Of a stretch of 64,000 nucleotides of DNA, positions 1 through 9,187 are shown one piece after another. The DNA is from Rhizobium deserti (GTDB lineage Bacteria > Pseudomonadota > Alphaproteobacteria > Rhizobiales > Rhizobiaceae). A program made the position numbers and the translations under genes. Location of the stretch: positions 124,001 through 188,000 of the forward strand of contig NZ_SMTL01000004.1 in NCBI RefSeq assembly GCF_004358025.1. Reading direction: 5' to 3'. The notes under the pieces are model-generated. The model did no database searches and was not told the origin of the DNA. It saw only the letters and a program-made list of their open reading frames with translations. Position 1 is the first letter of the stretch. Every line of letters starts with the position of its first letter.

Positions 1-539
1 AAGTGGATGACTTCGAGTTCGCCTCCTATCTGATTTACCCCAAGGTGTTCACCGATTTTGCATTGGCTGCGGAAACCTATGGGCCCGTGTCGGTCCTGCC
101 GACGCATGCTTATTTCTACGGGCTTGCTGATGGGGAGGAACTGTTTGCCGAGATCGAGAAGGGCAAGACGCTGGTCATTGTCAATCAGGCAGCCAGCGCT
201 CCTGATGCACAAGGCATGGTTACCGTCTTCTTTGAATTGAACGGCCAGCCCCGGCGGATCAAGGTTCCCGATCGCAGCCGAACTGCAGCCAGCGCTGTGC
301 GCCGCAAGGCGGAAGCCGGAAATGGTGCTCATCTTGGTGCACCCATGCCCGGCGTCATTTCGCGGGTCTTCGTTTCGCCGGGTCAAGCCATTAAGGCCGG
401 TGACGTGCTGTTGTCCATCGAGGCCATGAAGATGGAAACTGCCCTGCATGCCGAGAAGGACGGGACGGTCGCCGAGATCCTCGTCAAGGCCGGCGACCAG
501 ATCGATGCAAAGGATCTCCTGGTCGTCTACGGATCCTGA
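1..539 (+). CDS. pyc: Pyruvate carboxylase, C-terminal end (partial)
   Basis: This is the C-terminal part of a biotin-dependent carboxylase cut off by the left edge of the window; the reading frame is open through base 1. The last 70 or so residues form a biotinyl carrier domain with the EAMKMET motif, whose biotinylated lysine is encoded at 429-431. The preceding part (FASYLIYPKVFTDF) resembles the end of the carboxyltransferase/allosteric portion of pyruvate carboxylase, which makes oxaloacetate from pyruvate and bicarbonate. The order carboxyltransferase then carrier at the very C-terminus fits single-chain pyruvate carboxylase better than acetyl- or propionyl-CoA carboxylase subunits. The identity rests on family resemblance because the catalytic domains lie outside the window. 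Confidence 0.88.
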   Translation, partial: VDDFEFASYLIYPKVFTDFALAAETYGPVSVLPTHAYFYGLADGEELFAEIEKGKTLVIVNQAASAPDAQGMVTVFFELNGQPRRIKVPDRSRTAASAVRRKAEAGNGAHLGAPMPGVISRVFVSPGQAIKAGDVLLSIEAMKMETALHAEKDGTVAEILVKAGDQIDAKDLLVVYGS

Positions 540-600
540 TCCAGCGCGATACACGTAATCGAGAATACTCAGATCCCGAGCGCGCTTTTTGTCGCCTCAG

Positions 601-639
601 TCATGCACGTTGTTGCATAATTATGCCGAATCATGCATG
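601..639. promoter_or_regulatory. Candidate operator before the DeoR regulator
   Basis: GCATAATTATGC at 615-626 is a perfect 12-base palindrome. It is flanked by two copies of TCATGCA (from 601 and 631) spaced 30 bases apart. DeoR-family proteins commonly bind repeated or palindromic sites in their own promoter, so autoregulation is a reasonable inference; no binding is shown. Confidence 0.4.
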
Positions 640-647
640 GTCTGGCC

Positions 648-1445
648 ATGGATCATTTTGTTGGTGAAAGACAGACACAAATTCTTCTTGAGCTTCGCGC
701 TAAGGGACGGGTCTCGGCACAGGATCTCGCGCAGACCTTCGATGTGTCCGAGGATACGGTCCGGCGTGACCTGCGCGAGATGGCGGCGCGGGGGGAGTGT
801 GAGCGGGTCTATGGTGGCGCCTTGCTTCCCCGGGGCCAGACGGTTCCCCTGAACACACGCATGACCGAGCTGCCCGACCGCAAGGCCGTGCTTGGGCGAA
901 CGGCTGGAGAATTGCTCGTGGACGGCAGTGTCGTCTTCTTTGACGCCGGCTCCACCAATCTTGCTATCGCCCGTAACCTACCAGAAGGACTGCGGCTGAC
1001 GGCCGTCACCAATACACCCGTGATCGCCGCCGAACTCGCTGGCCGATCCGGCGTGGAGCTGATCGTGATCGGCGGGCGGATCGATCCATCGGTCGGTGCA
1101 GCGATCGATTCGACTGCCATCAAGCAGTTGGAGAGCATGCGGCCTGATCTCTGTATCCTCGGGGCCTGCGGACTTACTCTCGAAGAGGGACTAGCTGCAG
1201 ACGTATTCGAGGACGCAGCCTTCAAGCGGCTTGCCTGTGCGGCCAGCAGGCGATGCCTTGCCGCCGTGACCACGGATAAGATGGGTCATCGGGCGGCCTT
1301 CCATGTCCACGACCTGACTAAGTCACTGTCGCTGGTGCTGGAAGCGGATGCAGATGAGGCGCTGGTGGATCGGATCGTTGGGAAAGGGGTCAATGCTCGC
1401 AGAGCTGATGCCTTCGCCACCTTGAATGAAAAAACATCCCGTTAA
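648..1445 (+). CDS. DeoR/GlpR-family transcriptional regulator
   Basis: The protein (265 aa from this start) has an N-terminal winged helix-turn-helix at about residues 5-55 (sequence DVSEDTVRRDLREMA) followed by a DeoR C-terminal effector domain with the FFDAGSTN phosphate-binding-like segment. Family members repress sugar or nucleoside genes and release DNA on binding a phosphorylated ligand. The ATG at 648 places about seven residues before the helix-turn-helix, as in GlpR-type proteins; an ATG at 633 is the alternative and neither has a strong ribosome binding site. The stop lies 11 bases before the MFS transporter start, so the two are probably co-transcribed and the transported compound may be the effector. 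The ligand cannot be told from sequence. Confidence 0.85.
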   Translation: MDHFVGERQTQILLELRAKGRVSAQDLAQTFDVSEDTVRRDLREMAARGECERVYGGALLPRGQTVPLNTRMTELPDRKAVLGRTAGELLVDGSVVFFDAGSTNLAIARNLPEGLRLTAVTNTPVIAAELAGRSGVELIVIGGRIDPSVGAAIDSTAIKQLESMRPDLCILGACGLTLEEGLAADVFEDAAFKRLACAASRRCLAAVTTDKMGHRAAFHVHDLTKSLSLVLEADADEALVDRIVGKGVNARRADAFATLNEKTSR

Positions 1446-1456
1446 GGAAATATTGC

Positions 1457-2650
1457 ATGAGCCAGTTCGATACCCACAAGGTAAGCCACCGGCTTGCATC
1501 TTACATGACCACAGAAAGACTCGGTGTCTCCTTGCTCTTCCTGATGAACGGTTTCATGATCGGTGCCTGGGCACCGAAAATCCCGGAGTTTGCTTCGCGC
1601 CTGGGCTTGGGCGAAAAGTCGCTCGGTCTGATGATCCTGACATTTGGCCTTGGTTCGATCATCATGATGCCGATTGCTGGCAGCCAGATCGCGCGCTTTG
1701 GCTCGAAGGCGGTGTCCAGATTCGCTGCCATCCTGCTGACGCCGATGCTGTTGCTGCTTTCGGTCGCGAACAATATCTGGACCGGTGCCATCGCGATTGG
1801 CCTCTTCGGCGGCTTGATCGGTGCCATGGATGTGGCCATGAACGCCAATGCGGTTGCAACTGAAAAGCACATGCGCCGTGCGATCATGTCGTCTTGCCAT
1901 GCTTTCTGGAGCCTTGGCGGGCTGCTGGGGTCGGCGACGGGCGGTTTTATGATCGAGTGGCTCGGCGGATTTGCGCATGCCATAGTGGTAACGCTTCTTG
2001 CCACGCTGATGATCGGGCTCGCCTGGCGGAATGTATTGCATGATGCGCCGCATCCCGACGAGCACAAGGATGAAGCGCCTCATCGGCTGCCTCGCTCACC
2101 GCTCCCCTGGCTGATTGGCATGGTCGCGCTGTTCTGCATGGTGCCCGAGGGGGCTATACTGGATTGGGGTGCCCTCTATCTGCGCAACGAGCTAGGCGCG
2201 TCGGTGGCACTATCCGGTTTTGCCTTCGCAGGCTTCTCGTTCACCATGGCCGCCATGCGTTTTGCCGGGGACATCATCAGGGACCGATTAGGCGCTGTCA
2301 GGACATTGCAAATCTGCGGGACGATTGCGATCGCTGGCCTGCTCCTGATAGGACTTGCTCCAAACGCATCTGTGGCAATTGCCGGCTTTGCGCTTGCCGG
2401 GATCGGCATTTCCAACATGGTGCCGATTGCATTTTCCGCGGCCGGCAACCTGCCGGGCATGGCAGCGGGTGTCGGCCTGTCGGTGGTTACAACCATGGGC
2501 TATTCCGGCATCCTGCTTGCGCCGTCACTCATCGGCTTTGTCGCCGAACATACGGGGCTCGGGCCGATCTTCCTGGCACTTTCCGCTTTCCTCGTCGTGG
2601 TACTGTTGCTGTCCCGGCTTGCACGGCATGCGGACGGCACCCATCACTAA
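1457..2650 (+). CDS. MFS transporter, YbjJ-like
   Basis: This 397-residue protein is almost entirely hydrophobic and has the twelve-helix layout of the major facilitator superfamily, with a charged loop near residues 195-215 (HPDEHKDEAPHR) separating the two halves. The EGAILDWGALYLRNE segment early in the second half resembles the E. coli YbjJ group. An AAGGAA ribosome binding site overlaps the stop of the upstream deoR-type gene, which supports an operon. The substrate is unknown; a sugar or sugar-like metabolite controlled by the adjacent regulator is an inference only. Confidence 0.8.
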   Translation: MSQFDTHKVSHRLASYMTTERLGVSLLFLMNGFMIGAWAPKIPEFASRLGLGEKSLGLMILTFGLGSIIMMPIAGSQIARFGSKAVSRFAAILLTPMLLLLSVANNIWTGAIAIGLFGGLIGAMDVAMNANAVATEKHMRRAIMSSCHAFWSLGGLLGSATGGFMIEWLGGFAHAIVVTLLATLMIGLAWRNVLHDAPHPDEHKDEAPHRLPRSPLPWLIGMVALFCMVPEGAILDWGALYLRNELGASVALSGFAFAGFSFTMAAMRFAGDIIRDRLGAVRTLQICGTIAIAGLLLIGLAPNASVAIAGFALAGIGISNMVPIAFSAAGNLPGMAAGVGLSVVTTMGYSGILLAPSLIGFVAEHTGLGPIFLALSAFLVVVLLLSRLARHADGTHH

Positions 2651-2754
2651 GTGGAACGGCGCTGCCGTAAAACGGACAAAGGTGAGTGGTTGACAAGCTG
2701 CTAGCCATACGCCACCTGAATGATGTTTTCCGCCGAAGGCCACGAGACCTGCAG

Positions 2755-4005
2755 ATGACCTCACCCGTCGATTACGCTCCCAAGCCGCGCCGAGCCACCG
2801 TTGCCGTCGATGTGGGCGGCGTGATCGTGGGCGGAGGCGCGCCAGTCGTCGTGCAGTCGATGACCAATACTGACACGGCAGATATAGACGCGACCGTAGC
2901 TCAGGTGGCTGCTCTCTATAAAGCGGGTTCGGAAATCGTCCGGATCACCGTCGATCGGGACGAAAGCGCCGCGGCGGTGCCGAAGATACGCGAGCGCCTG
3001 CTGCGGCTCGGCATGGACGTGCCGCTTGTCGGCGACTTCCACTATATCGGTCATAAGCTGCTGACAGATCATCCTGGCTGTGCAGAAGCGCTTGCCAAAT
3101 ACCGCATCAATCCTGGCAATGTCGGCTTCAAGGACAAGAAGGACAAGCAGTTCGGCGACATCATCGAAATGGCAATCCGGTACGACAAGCCGGTGCGCAT
3201 CGGCGTCAACTGGGGCTCGCTCGATCAGGATCTGTTGACGACGCTGATGGATCGCAATGCGGCTCAGGGTTCGCCGCTTTCCGCCCGCCAGGTGATGCAC
3301 GAGGCGATTGTGCAGTCGGCGCTGATCTCGGCTGAGCTTGCTGAAAGCATCGGCTTGCCGCGCAACCGCATCATCCTGTCCGCCAAGGTCAGCCAGGTGC
3401 AGGACCTGATTGCCTGTTACTCAATGCTTGCCGAGCGTTCCAATCATGCACTGCATCTCGGCCTGACCGAGGCGGGCATGGGGTCTAAGGGCATTGTCGC
3501 TTCGTCGGCTGCCATGGCTTATGTACTGCAGCACGGCATCGGCGACACGATCCGGGTTTCGCTGACGCCCGAGCCGAACGGAGACCGCACAAAGGAAGTG
3601 CAGGTTGCTCAGGAAATTCTTCAGGTCATGGGCTTTCGGCAGTTCATTCCGGTTGTAGCGGCTTGTCCTGGCTGCGGCCGCACCACGTCGACTGTCTTTC
3701 AGGAACTGGCCCAGAACATCCAGAACGACATCCGCAAGAACATGCCTGTCTGGCGGGAGAAATATCCCGGCGTGGAAGCGCTGAATGTCGCGGTCATGGG
3801 CTGTATCGTCAATGGTCCGGGCGAGAGCAAGCATGCCGATATCGGCATTTCGCTTCCCGGCACCGGGGAAACGCCGGCCGCTCCGGTCTTTATCGACGGC
3901 CAGAAGGCGCTGACCCTGCGGGGCCCCAACATCGCCGCCGATTTCGAGAAGCTCGTCGCCGACTATATCGAGAACCGGTTCGGTCACCGATCGGCTGCCG
4001 AGTAA
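2755..4005 (+). CDS. ispG: 4-hydroxy-3-methylbut-2-en-1-yl diphosphate synthase
   Basis: IspG (GcpE) reductively converts methylerythritol cyclodiphosphate to HMBPP in the MEP isoprenoid pathway, using a [4Fe-4S] cluster. The 416-residue product begins with a TIM-barrel half ([17 protein letters not shown]) and carries the cluster cysteines C304 and C307 (ACPGCGR) and C350 ([10 protein letters not shown]), together with the expected glutamate downstream. The frame is open to a GTG at 2686, but the ATG at 2755 gives the usual length. The isoprenoid gene ispA lies 1.4 kb downstream on the other strand, so the region is enriched in isoprenoid functions without being an operon. Confidence 0.97.
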   Translation: MTSPVDYAPKPRRATVAVDVGGVIVGGGAPVVVQSMTNTDTADIDATVAQVAALYKAGSEIVRITVDRDESAAAVPKIRERLLRLGMDVPLVGDFHYIGHKLLTDHPGCAEALAKYRINPGNVGFKDKKDKQFGDIIEMAIRYDKPVRIGVNWGSLDQDLLTTLMDRNAAQGSPLSARQVMHEAIVQSALISAELAESIGLPRNRIILSAKVSQVQDLIACYSMLAERSNHALHLGLTEAGMGSKGIVASSAAMAYVLQHGIGDTIRVSLTPEPNGDRTKEVQVAQEILQVMGFRQFIPVVAACPGCGRTTSTVFQELAQNIQNDIRKNMPVWREKYPGVEALNVAVMGCIVNGPGESKHADIGISLPGTGETPAAPVFIDGQKALTLRGPNIAADFEKLVADYIENRFGHRSAAE

Positions 4006-4112
4006 TTCCGGCCTGGGGGAAAGTCCTTAGATTGCAGAGCGACACCTTCCTCGCAATTGCCGCAATTGCTGGTAATGAGATGTCACCAAGGACGACGGGA
4101 CATCTGATTCAC

Positions 4113-4772
4113 ATGCTCAAGAAATTCACGCTCATCGCGCTTTGCGCGACCTATCTTTCTGCCTGCACCACCACAGACCCTTATACCGGCCAGCAGAAGG
4201 TTTCCAACACCGCAGGCGGCGCTGCCATAGGGGCAGGCCTCGGCGCGCTTGGCGGCCTTGTTATCGGCGGCGGCAACAAAGGCCGCAACGCCTTGATCGG
4301 TGCCGGTATCGGCGCGCTCGCCGGTGGCGCAATCGGCAGCTACATGGACAATCAGGAAGCGGAACTGCGCGCCCAGCTTCAGGGAACCGGCGTCTCGGTG
4401 ACGCGTGTCGGCGACCGGATCGTCCTCAACATGCCCTCGAACATCACCTTCGCGACAGATCAGGATCAGGTCATTCCACCTTTCTACCGGACGCTCGATT
4501 CGGTCGCGATCGTGCTGAACAAGTTCGGCAAGACCTTGATCGACGTCAACGGCCACACGGACTCCACCGGCAGCCTGCAGCATAACCAGGCGCTGTCGGA
4601 ACGTCGTGCTGTATCAGTCGCGAACTATCTTGCGGGCCGCGGCGTCGATCAGCGGCGCGTTTCGACCATGGGCTTCGGTCCGTCGCAGCCGGTTGCTTCC
4701 AACGCCACGCCGGATGGTCGTGCGCAGAACCGCCGCGTCGAAGTTTCGATTGCGCCAATCACTCAAAACTGA
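4113..4772 (+). CDS. OmpA-family outer-membrane lipoprotein (YiaD-like)
   Basis: The 219-residue product starts with a lipoprotein signal (lipobox LSAC, lipidated Cys18). A glycine-zipper segment follows at residues 34-75, rich in GxxxG repeats. A C-terminal OmpA peptidoglycan-binding domain at about 105-215 contains NGHTDSTGS and the NRRVE signature. It should sit in the outer membrane and hold peptidoglycan non-covalently. The start at 4113 was chosen because it places the signal peptide exactly; the ATG at 4080 would add eleven residues without improving it. The gene follows ispG by about 100 bases. Confidence 0.88.
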   Translation: MLKKFTLIALCATYLSACTTTDPYTGQQKVSNTAGGAAIGAGLGALGGLVIGGGNKGRNALIGAGIGALAGGAIGSYMDNQEAELRAQLQGTGVSVTRVGDRIVLNMPSNITFATDQDQVIPPFYRTLDSVAIVLNKFGKTLIDVNGHTDSTGSLQHNQALSERRAVSVANYLAGRGVDQRRVSTMGFGPSQPVASNATPDGRAQNRRVEVSIAPITQN

Positions 4773-4791
4773 TCGGCCACGGCGTGCCGAG

Positions 4792-5433
4792 TCAGATGCG
4801 GCTCGTCAGCAGCTTGAGGCCCGCGGCCGTATAGAAAACGGCCATCGTGCCCTCGATCCAGGGGCGCGCGGCTCTGTAGCCGCGCAGCGCACGAGGTGTG
4901 GAGAACAGCACGGCATAGCCGGTGAAGATCATCAGGCCGGATGCGATGCAGACGGCGATGATCATTAGGATGGCGGAAGCGGGCGCGTTTTCTGGTAAAC
5001 CGAGCGAGATGATCGCCAGCCAGGCGAAGATCGCCTTCGGATTGGTGACGTGGATCATGTAACCGCGCAGCCAGAGTTGTGTCGCGGTATGGCTTGTTCC
5101 GCCGTTCAGGATCGCGACCTGCGAGTTCGGCACCCGGGCCGACCGATAAGCCTTCCAGGCCAGATAGATCAGATAGAGCCCGCCCAGCACCTTCATGATT
5201 TCCAGCGCGATGGCATAGTTGCGTAGCAGCGCTGCAAGGCCGAGGGCTGCCGCTGACGCCCAGGTTAGCGAACCGCCGCTGATGCCGAGCGCGGTGATCA
5301 CGCCTGCGCGGCGGCCTTGCGAGATCGAGGTGCCGATGATGGCAAAGACGGCCGGACCGGGGCTCGCGACAGCGATGATATAAGCGATATAGGCGGGCCA
5401 CATGGATGGCAGATAAGCCAGCGCTTCAGGCAT
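4792..5433 (-). CDS. LysE/RhtB-family exporter
   Basis: The 213-residue protein has about six predicted membrane helices and the family start pattern with ASPGP (residues 23-27), then ISQGRRAG and the GLYLIYLAWKAYR segment. LysE/RhtB proteins export amino acids such as lysine, threonine or homoserine lactones by proton antiport. It lies 20 bases downstream of the ispA stop on the same strand and converges on the OmpA-type gene with only about 20 bases between stops. The cargo cannot be assigned. Confidence 0.85.
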   Translation of the reverse strand: MPEALAYLPSMWPAYIAYIIAVASPGPAVFAIIGTSISQGRRAGVITALGISGGSLTWASAAALGLAALLRNYAIALEIMKVLGGLYLIYLAWKAYRSARVPNSQVAILNGGTSHTATQLWLRGYMIHVTNPKAIFAWLAIISLGLPENAPASAILMIIAVCIASGLMIFTGYAVLFSTPRALRGYRAARPWIEGTMAVFYTAAGLKLLTSRI

Positions 5434-5453
5434 TTTCTTTCCTCCAAGTGTTC

Positions 5454-6368
5454 CTAGCTGTCACGTCCGGCGATGAACCTTGCTGCCTCCTGCAGCACAA
5501 GCGCCTTTTCTCCGTAAGGGGAAAGGAGGTCGACCGCTTCCGCCGTCAGAACCTCCAGGCGCTCTTCAGCCCATTCCGTGCCATGCAGGGCCACCAGCGT
5601 GCCTTTACCACGGGCGGCATCCTTGCCTGCTGCCTTGCCAAGCGTTGCAGCATCCGAAGTGACATCAAGCAAATCGTCGGCGAGCTGGAATGCCAGGCCG
5701 ATCTTATGGCCGAAGGCGCGCAGGCGGTCGCGGTGCTCACGGCTGGCGTCGGCGATGATGGCACCGGATTCGCAGCCAAAGCGGATAAGGGCGCCGGTCT
5801 TCATGGCTTGCAGCATCATGATGCCGTCTTCGTCGGGGGCGTGATTTTCTGCCGCAAGGTCGAGAGCTTGGCCGCCCGCCATGCCTCCAGGGCCGGCAGC
5901 CCGCGCCAAGGCAAGCACGAGCTCGGTCTTCAGCCTGTCCGCAAGTGCGGTTTCAGGCGCCGCGATGATGTCGAACGCATAGGTGAGCAGGCTGTCACCG
6001 GCCAGAATGGCTGTCGCCTCATCAAAGGCCTTATGTACCGTCGGCTGACCGCGGCGCAGGTCGTCGTCGTCCATGGCGGGCAAGTCGTCGTGGATCAGCG
6101 AATAGCAATGCATGCATTCCAGCGCCGCGCCGACACGCGAGGCAGCCTCCGCTGGGCCTCCGAGAAGAGCAGTGCTCTCGCGAACGAGGAAAGGTCGCAG
6201 GCGCTTGCCGCCATTCAAGGAGCCATGCCGCATCGCCGCCATCAGATGCGCCGGGCGGGCAATCTCGTCGGCAAGGGGCGTGTCTGACAGGAGGCGCGAC
6301 AGAAGCGCCCCCGTTTCGCAAGCAGCTTCCTTCAAACGGGTTTCGAATGCGATCTTCGGCGGCGTCAT
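5454..6368 (-). CDS. ispA: Farnesyl diphosphate synthase
   Basis: This 304-residue short-chain trans-prenyltransferase condenses IPP with DMAPP and GPP to give farnesyl diphosphate, the precursor of undecaprenyl phosphate and quinone side chains. It carries both aspartate-rich motifs, [10 protein letters not shown] at residues 94-103 and DDLLD at 231-235, with the lysine and arginines of GGKRLRP near 53. The YSLIH segment before the first motif is that of E. coli IspA, supporting a C15 product over longer chains. The gene diverges from mtgA with overlapping upstream regions. Confidence 0.94.
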   Translation of the reverse strand: MTPPKIAFETRLKEAACETGALLSRLLSDTPLADEIARPAHLMAAMRHGSLNGGKRLRPFLVRESTALLGGPAEAASRVGAALECMHCYSLIHDDLPAMDDDDLRRGQPTVHKAFDEATAILAGDSLLTYAFDIIAAPETALADRLKTELVLALARAAGPGGMAGGQALDLAAENHAPDEDGIMMLQAMKTGALIRFGCESGAIIADASREHRDRLRAFGHKIGLAFQLADDLLDVTSDAATLGKAAGKDAARGKGTLVALHGTEWAEERLEVLTAEAVDLLSPYGEKALVLQEAARFIAGRDS

Positions 6369-6472
6369 GGGCGCTGTTTGGCATGCAGGCCAATGGCTGG
6401 CAATCGGGATTTACCAGCATATGCGAAGTTTTCCGCTCCGGACTCGCCTCCGTCCGTTCCAGCAGCTATGAA

Positions 6473-7243
6473 ATGTTAAACAACGGACAGCGGATCTTGG
6501 ACATCACCCCTGAACAGCATGCTGAAGAGGAGCCGGCTCCCGCGGTGAGACGGCGGCCGTTTTCGTTTCGCGGCGCGACCATCCGCAGGATCCTGATGGC
6601 CCTGGTCGCCCTGATCCTGCTGCCTTACCTGCTCGTTCTCGTTTACGCCTTGCCGTTCACCCGCCCGGTATCGACACTGATGCTCTCGGAGCTTGTTCTA
6701 CTGCGCGGCTATGACCGCCGCTGGGTAGGTCTCGACAGTATTTCGCCCCATCTGGTGCGGTCGGTGATGATGTCGGAGGATGGCCAGTTCTGCTTCCATG
6801 GCGGGGTCGACTGGCACCAAATGCGCGGCGTGGTGCAGGACGCTCTGGATGGCGAAGCCACCCGCGGCGCCAGCACCATTTCAATGCAGACGGCAAAGAA
6901 CCTGTTTCTGTGGAACGGGCGTTCGTTCATCCGCAAGGGCCTGGAACTGCCGCTGGCGCTGGGTGCGGACTTTGTCTGGTCGAAGCGCCGGATGATCGAA
7001 ATCTATCTCAACGTCGCGGAATGGGGGCCGGGCATTTATGGAGCGGAGGCTGCCGCTCAGTATCATTTCAAGGTGCCGGCTTCGAAACTTTCGGCCCGGC
7101 AGGCGGCCCTGCTGGCCGTCTCGCTTCCGAACCCCATCACAAGGGTCGCAGGCAAGCCAAGCCGCGGCGTGCAGAGGCTTGCGGGGGTGGTAGAGCGTCG
7201 GGCGCGGGGCTCCGGCGAGTACATCAGATGCGTTTATGAGTGA
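6473..7243 (+). CDS. mtgA: Monofunctional biosynthetic peptidoglycan transglycosylase
   Basis: MtgA polymerises lipid II into glycan strands. The 256-residue protein has a short cytoplasmic tail, one membrane helix at about residues 38-60 and a family 51 glycosyltransferase domain. The catalytic glutamate is E102 in [28 protein letters not shown] and [20 protein letters not shown] are the other hallmark motifs. No transpeptidase domain follows. The start is uncertain: the frame is open upstream into the ispA 5' region, and the ATG at 6473 lacks a clear ribosome binding site but gives the standard length. Confidence 0.93.
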   Translation: MLNNGQRILDITPEQHAEEEPAPAVRRRPFSFRGATIRRILMALVALILLPYLLVLVYALPFTRPVSTLMLSELVLLRGYDRRWVGLDSISPHLVRSVMMSEDGQFCFHGGVDWHQMRGVVQDALDGEATRGASTISMQTAKNLFLWNGRSFIRKGLELPLALGADFVWSKRRMIEIYLNVAEWGPGIYGAEAAAQYHFKVPASKLSARQAALLAVSLPNPITRVAGKPSRGVQRLAGVVERRARGSGEYIRCVYE

Positions 7244-7337
7244 CATCAGAACTTGTCGCTAAAAGAGCGGAGCGTCATCTGCCATTCTTGCTTCTGCCGT
7301 ATGGGCGAACGAAGTCCACCAGAAGCGCATCGCCCAG

Positions 7338-8060
7338 ATGAACCCCATGTCATTTTCGCCAGAACTTCTCGACTGTTCGAAATCTTATAACGGCAACCCA
7401 CCGCCGCACCTCGGTACGCGATACAGGAGCAAGGGCGGTTTTCTTCCCGAACCGGGAAACACGATTGTCTGCCATGTTGAGAAGGACACGGAAACGCAAC
7501 GTGCATTGATCGAGGTGCGTGAAAAATATCTGGCTATGCCAGAGGCGCCGCAGTTCCTGTTCACGCCGATCACCAGCCTGCACATGACGCTCTTTCAAGG
7601 CATTATCGAAGGCCGGCGCCAGCCGAATTTCTGGCCGCACGACATCCCGCTCGACACGCCCATCGAGGAGACGACAGGAATCATGGCAGCAAGGCTCGAA
7701 GCTTTATCATTATGCGAACCTTTCCAGGTGGCGGTGACGAAGGCTCGGCCGTCTGGTCTTATAGTCGATGGCGCGACCGACGGCGACCGCAAGATCATGC
7801 GGGCCTGGCGCGACGCGTTTGCGGATCTTCTCGGTTATCGTCACCCGGATCACGACGACTACCTGTTTCACATCACGTTCGCCTATGTCATTGAGCGGCT
7901 TGAGGACCAAGCGCTGCCGCGCTGGCAGGCCATGTTGAACGAGGCGGCGGATACCATCGCCCAGCAGGCGCCAATCCTCGATCTCAGGCCGCCTGCCTTT
8001 TGCATCTTCGAGGATATGAACCATTTTCACGAAGTGCTGATTTTCGACTTCGAGGAATAA
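7338..8060 (+). CDS. DUF1868-type 2H phosphoesterase-like protein
   Basis: The 240-residue protein carries two H-x-T motifs, H82-M-T84 (TSLHMTLFQG) and H178-I-T180 (YLFHITFAYV), in the spacing of the 2H phosphoesterase fold, whose members open cyclic phosphodiesters or process RNA ends. The overall sequence fits the DUF1868 family. Its substrate is not known. The gene lies 12 bases before a glutathione S-transferase gene on the same strand, so co-expression is likely. The start lacks a strong ribosome binding site; ATG at 7347 is an alternative. Confidence 0.75.
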   Translation: MNPMSFSPELLDCSKSYNGNPPPHLGTRYRSKGGFLPEPGNTIVCHVEKDTETQRALIEVREKYLAMPEAPQFLFTPITSLHMTLFQGIIEGRRQPNFWPHDIPLDTPIEETTGIMAARLEALSLCEPFQVAVTKARPSGLIVDGATDGDRKIMRAWRDAFADLLGYRHPDHDDYLFHITFAYVIERLEDQALPRWQAMLNEAADTIAQQAPILDLRPPAFCIFEDMNHFHEVLIFDFEE

Positions 8061-8072
8061 CAGGAGAAGCCA

Positions 8073-8720
8073 GTGGACAAGCTCACGCTCTATATCGCCA
8101 ACAAGAACTATTCCTCCTGGTCGTTTCGTCCTTGGCTCGCCTTGACGGCAGCCGGCGTGCCGTTCGAAGAGGTTCTGATCCCCTTCGATTTTCCGGCGGG
8201 CAATCCGAAATTTCGGGAGATTTCGCCCACAGCCCGGGTTCCGGTTCTCCATCACGGTGCGCTTCGGGTGTGGGAATCTCTGGCGATCATCGAATATGTC
8301 GCCGAGCTCTTTCCGGAGAAGGGTCTTTGGCCAGCGGACAGGGCGGACCGCGCCATTGCCCGCTCCATCTCCATGGAAATGCTCGCAGGCTTTCGCGCCC
8401 TGCGAAGTGCCTGCCCGATGAACATCCGGCGGCCGAAAGCCAGGATCGCTCTTCCTGAAGGCGTCATGGAGGACGTGGCCCGCATTGAGACTATCTGGCG
8501 CGAGCTACGCATGAAGTCCGGCGGCCCATTCCTCTTCGGTAGCTTCTCGGCCGCCGACGCCATGTTTGCGCCTGTTGTCAATCGCTTCGAGGTCTACGAC
8601 TTGGTAAGCGATGGCGAGACGCTCGCCTACATGTCGGCGATGAAGTCCCATCCGGCCTGGCTCAAATGGCAAGAGGCTGCGCTTGTGGAGAGCTGGGTCG
8701 TTCCCGAAGACGAAGCCTGA
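8073..8720 (+). CDS. Glutathione S-transferase family protein
   Basis: The 215-residue protein has an N-terminal thioredoxin-like domain (NYSSWSFRPWLAL; glutathione contacts expected near SPTARVPVL and WESLAIIEYV) and an all-helical C-terminal domain. Family members conjugate or reduce electrophiles with glutathione. The start is a GTG preceded by a good AGGAGA site eight bases upstream; no ATG start fits. The SS residues in place of a catalytic CxxC or Tyr suggest a serine/cysteine-type GST, but substrate and exact class are unknown. Confidence 0.88.
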   Translation: MDKLTLYIANKNYSSWSFRPWLALTAAGVPFEEVLIPFDFPAGNPKFREISPTARVPVLHHGALRVWESLAIIEYVAELFPEKGLWPADRADRAIARSISMEMLAGFRALRSACPMNIRRPKARIALPEGVMEDVARIETIWRELRMKSGGPFLFGSFSAADAMFAPVVNRFEVYDLVSDGETLAYMSAMKSHPAWLKWQEAALVESWVVPEDEA

Positions 8721-8870
8721 CCGGCGGGATTTTTGCGAAAAATACCCCAAGGGTCTGGTCAAATGCCGGGGCGGCATGTATAAGCCGCCCAAATTTCCGA
8801 GATCGAGACATGCCCAATCGGCCTCAGTTCCGGCCGGGGATCATGTTTGCACGAAAGTGGAGTAACGAAA

Positions 8871-9056
8871 ATGGCTGTACCGAAGAGAAAAACAAGCCCG
8901 TCGAAGCGCGGTATGCGCCGCTCCGCCGACGCGCTGAAGGCCCCGACCTATGTCGAAGACAAGAACTCCGGCGAACTGCGCCGTCCGCATCACGTCGATC
9001 TGAAGACCGGCATGTACCGCGGTCGCCAGGTTCTTACGCCGAAGGAAAACGCATAA
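8871..9056 (+). CDS. rpmF: 50S ribosomal protein L32
   Basis: The 61-residue basic protein begins [18 protein letters not shown], the signature of L32, and ends LTPKENA. It lacks the four zinc-binding cysteines of C+ L32 paralogues, so it is the zinc-independent form. A GGAG ribosome binding site sits nine bases upstream of the start. An intrinsic terminator follows about 30 bases after the stop, so rpmF is a single-gene unit, as is common in alphaproteobacteria. Confidence 0.97.
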   Translation: MAVPKRKTSPSKRGMRRSADALKAPTYVEDKNSGELRRPHHVDLKTGMYRGRQVLTPKENA

Positions 9057-9083
9057 GTGCGTTTGTTCTGGAATGTTTGCATC

Positions 9084-9110
9084 AAGGGCCGGCTCAGCCG
9101 GCCTTTTTTG
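9084..9110 (+). terminator. Intrinsic terminator of rpmF
   Basis: A seven-base GC-only stem (GGCCGGC at 9087-9093 with GCCGGCC at 9097-9103) has a three-base loop. It is extended by A/U pairs and followed by six T residues. Confidence 0.9.
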
Positions 9111-9187
9111 TTGTCTGTCATCTTGCCGAGTGATCGGCAAGCCCGCATCTTCCGGCCAAAGATTTCCGTTTCAACTTGGAGCTGTCG

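Noticed and set aside
8769..8790. GGGCGGC/GCCGCCC hairpin before rpmF as a terminator of the GST gene
   Set aside because: No T-run follows on either strand; it overlaps the probable rpmF promoter, so its role is unclear.
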